This document shows, in pieces, positions 64,000-64,000 of a stretch of DNA of 64,000 nucleotides. The notes beneath the pieces are model-generated. The model saw nothing but the letters and a program-made list of their open reading frames with translations, was not told where the DNA came from and searched no databases. Within the stretch, counting starts at the first letter, position 1; every line of letters begins with the position of its first letter. The DNA is from an uncultured Ilumatobacter sp. GTDB taxonomy: Bacteria; Actinomycetota; Acidimicrobiia; Acidimicrobiales; Ilumatobacteraceae. Where the stretch lies: contig CALFRK010000047.1 of the NCBI GenBank assembly GCA_937919625.1, positions 101,316 through 165,315 on the forward strand. Direction: 5' to 3'. The position numbers were made by a program, and so were the translations under genes.

Positions 64000-64000
64000 G

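Overview
The window is a GC-rich chromosomal segment packed with genes on both strands; no gene-free stretch reaches 300 bases. It looks like a heterotrophic actinobacterium, possibly of the class Acidimicrobiia. The reasons are frequent GTG starts, stop/start overlaps of one to four bases, a short F420-type PPOX protein, a fused OleB-OleC protein, and a DUF222/HNH gene with a mycobacterial-type LexA box. The taxonomic call is inference; there is no rRNA or marker gene here. I saw no tRNA, rRNA, CRISPR array, insertion sequence or prophage.

1-11.9 kb: a catabolic island. An SDR dehydrogenase (cut by the left edge), an SMP-30 lactonase and a mannonate-dehydratase-like protein suggest sugar or sugar-acid oxidation. 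They adjoin a set built around D-amino acids and N-blocked amino acids: RidA, N-acyl-D-amino-acid deacylase, an MlrC-type M81 peptidase, a D-serine dehydratase/D-threonine aldolase-type PLP enzyme, a DUF3604 protein and an N-carbamoyl-D-amino-acid amidohydrolase with its exact catalytic triad. An IclR regulator closes the island.

12-20.7 kb: an acyl-CoA dehydrogenase, a haloalkane-dehalogenase-like hydrolase and a 2-aminoadipate-type aminotransferase precede an oleA-oleBC-oleD operon for head-to-head hydrocarbon (long-chain olefin) synthesis. A PPOX-family protein follows. 20.7-23.7 kb: an MFS exporter coupled to a frameshifted PEP-utilising enzyme. 23.8-27.4 kb: hpd-fahA-hmgA, tyrosine/homogentisate catabolism. 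27.4-30.1 kb: a sulfur-handling operon (SQR-like flavoprotein, TusE/DsrC, DsrE-like, CxxC carboxymuconolactone-decarboxylase-fold protein) with a possible DosR-like box upstream.

30.2-41.7 kb: choline-sulfatase plus choline dehydrogenase, two acyl-CoA dehydrogenases, an epoxide hydrolase, a class III CoA-transferase, a DUF2889 protein, a proline-racemase-family enzyme and a linear alkylsulfatase. 41.7-55 kb: a 2036-residue alpha-2-macroglobulin lipoprotein that lacks the thioester residues, a MaoC-type dehydratase, panB, trmB, a Ser/Thr-linker lipoprotein, ettA, and the DUF222/HNH gene under the predicted SOS box. 55.3-64 kb: a phytoene-desaturase-like flavoprotein, a TetR/BetI-like pseudogene with three frameshifts (one a 17-bp tandem duplication), a class V aminotransferase, an MBL hydrolase with a MauE-like protein, oligopeptidase B, a single-cluster ferredoxin and an unknown Cys-rich protein.

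Taken together, the genes describe an aerobic scavenger of modified amino acids, organosulfates, choline esters, aromatic amino acids and fatty or xenobiotic acyl chains.
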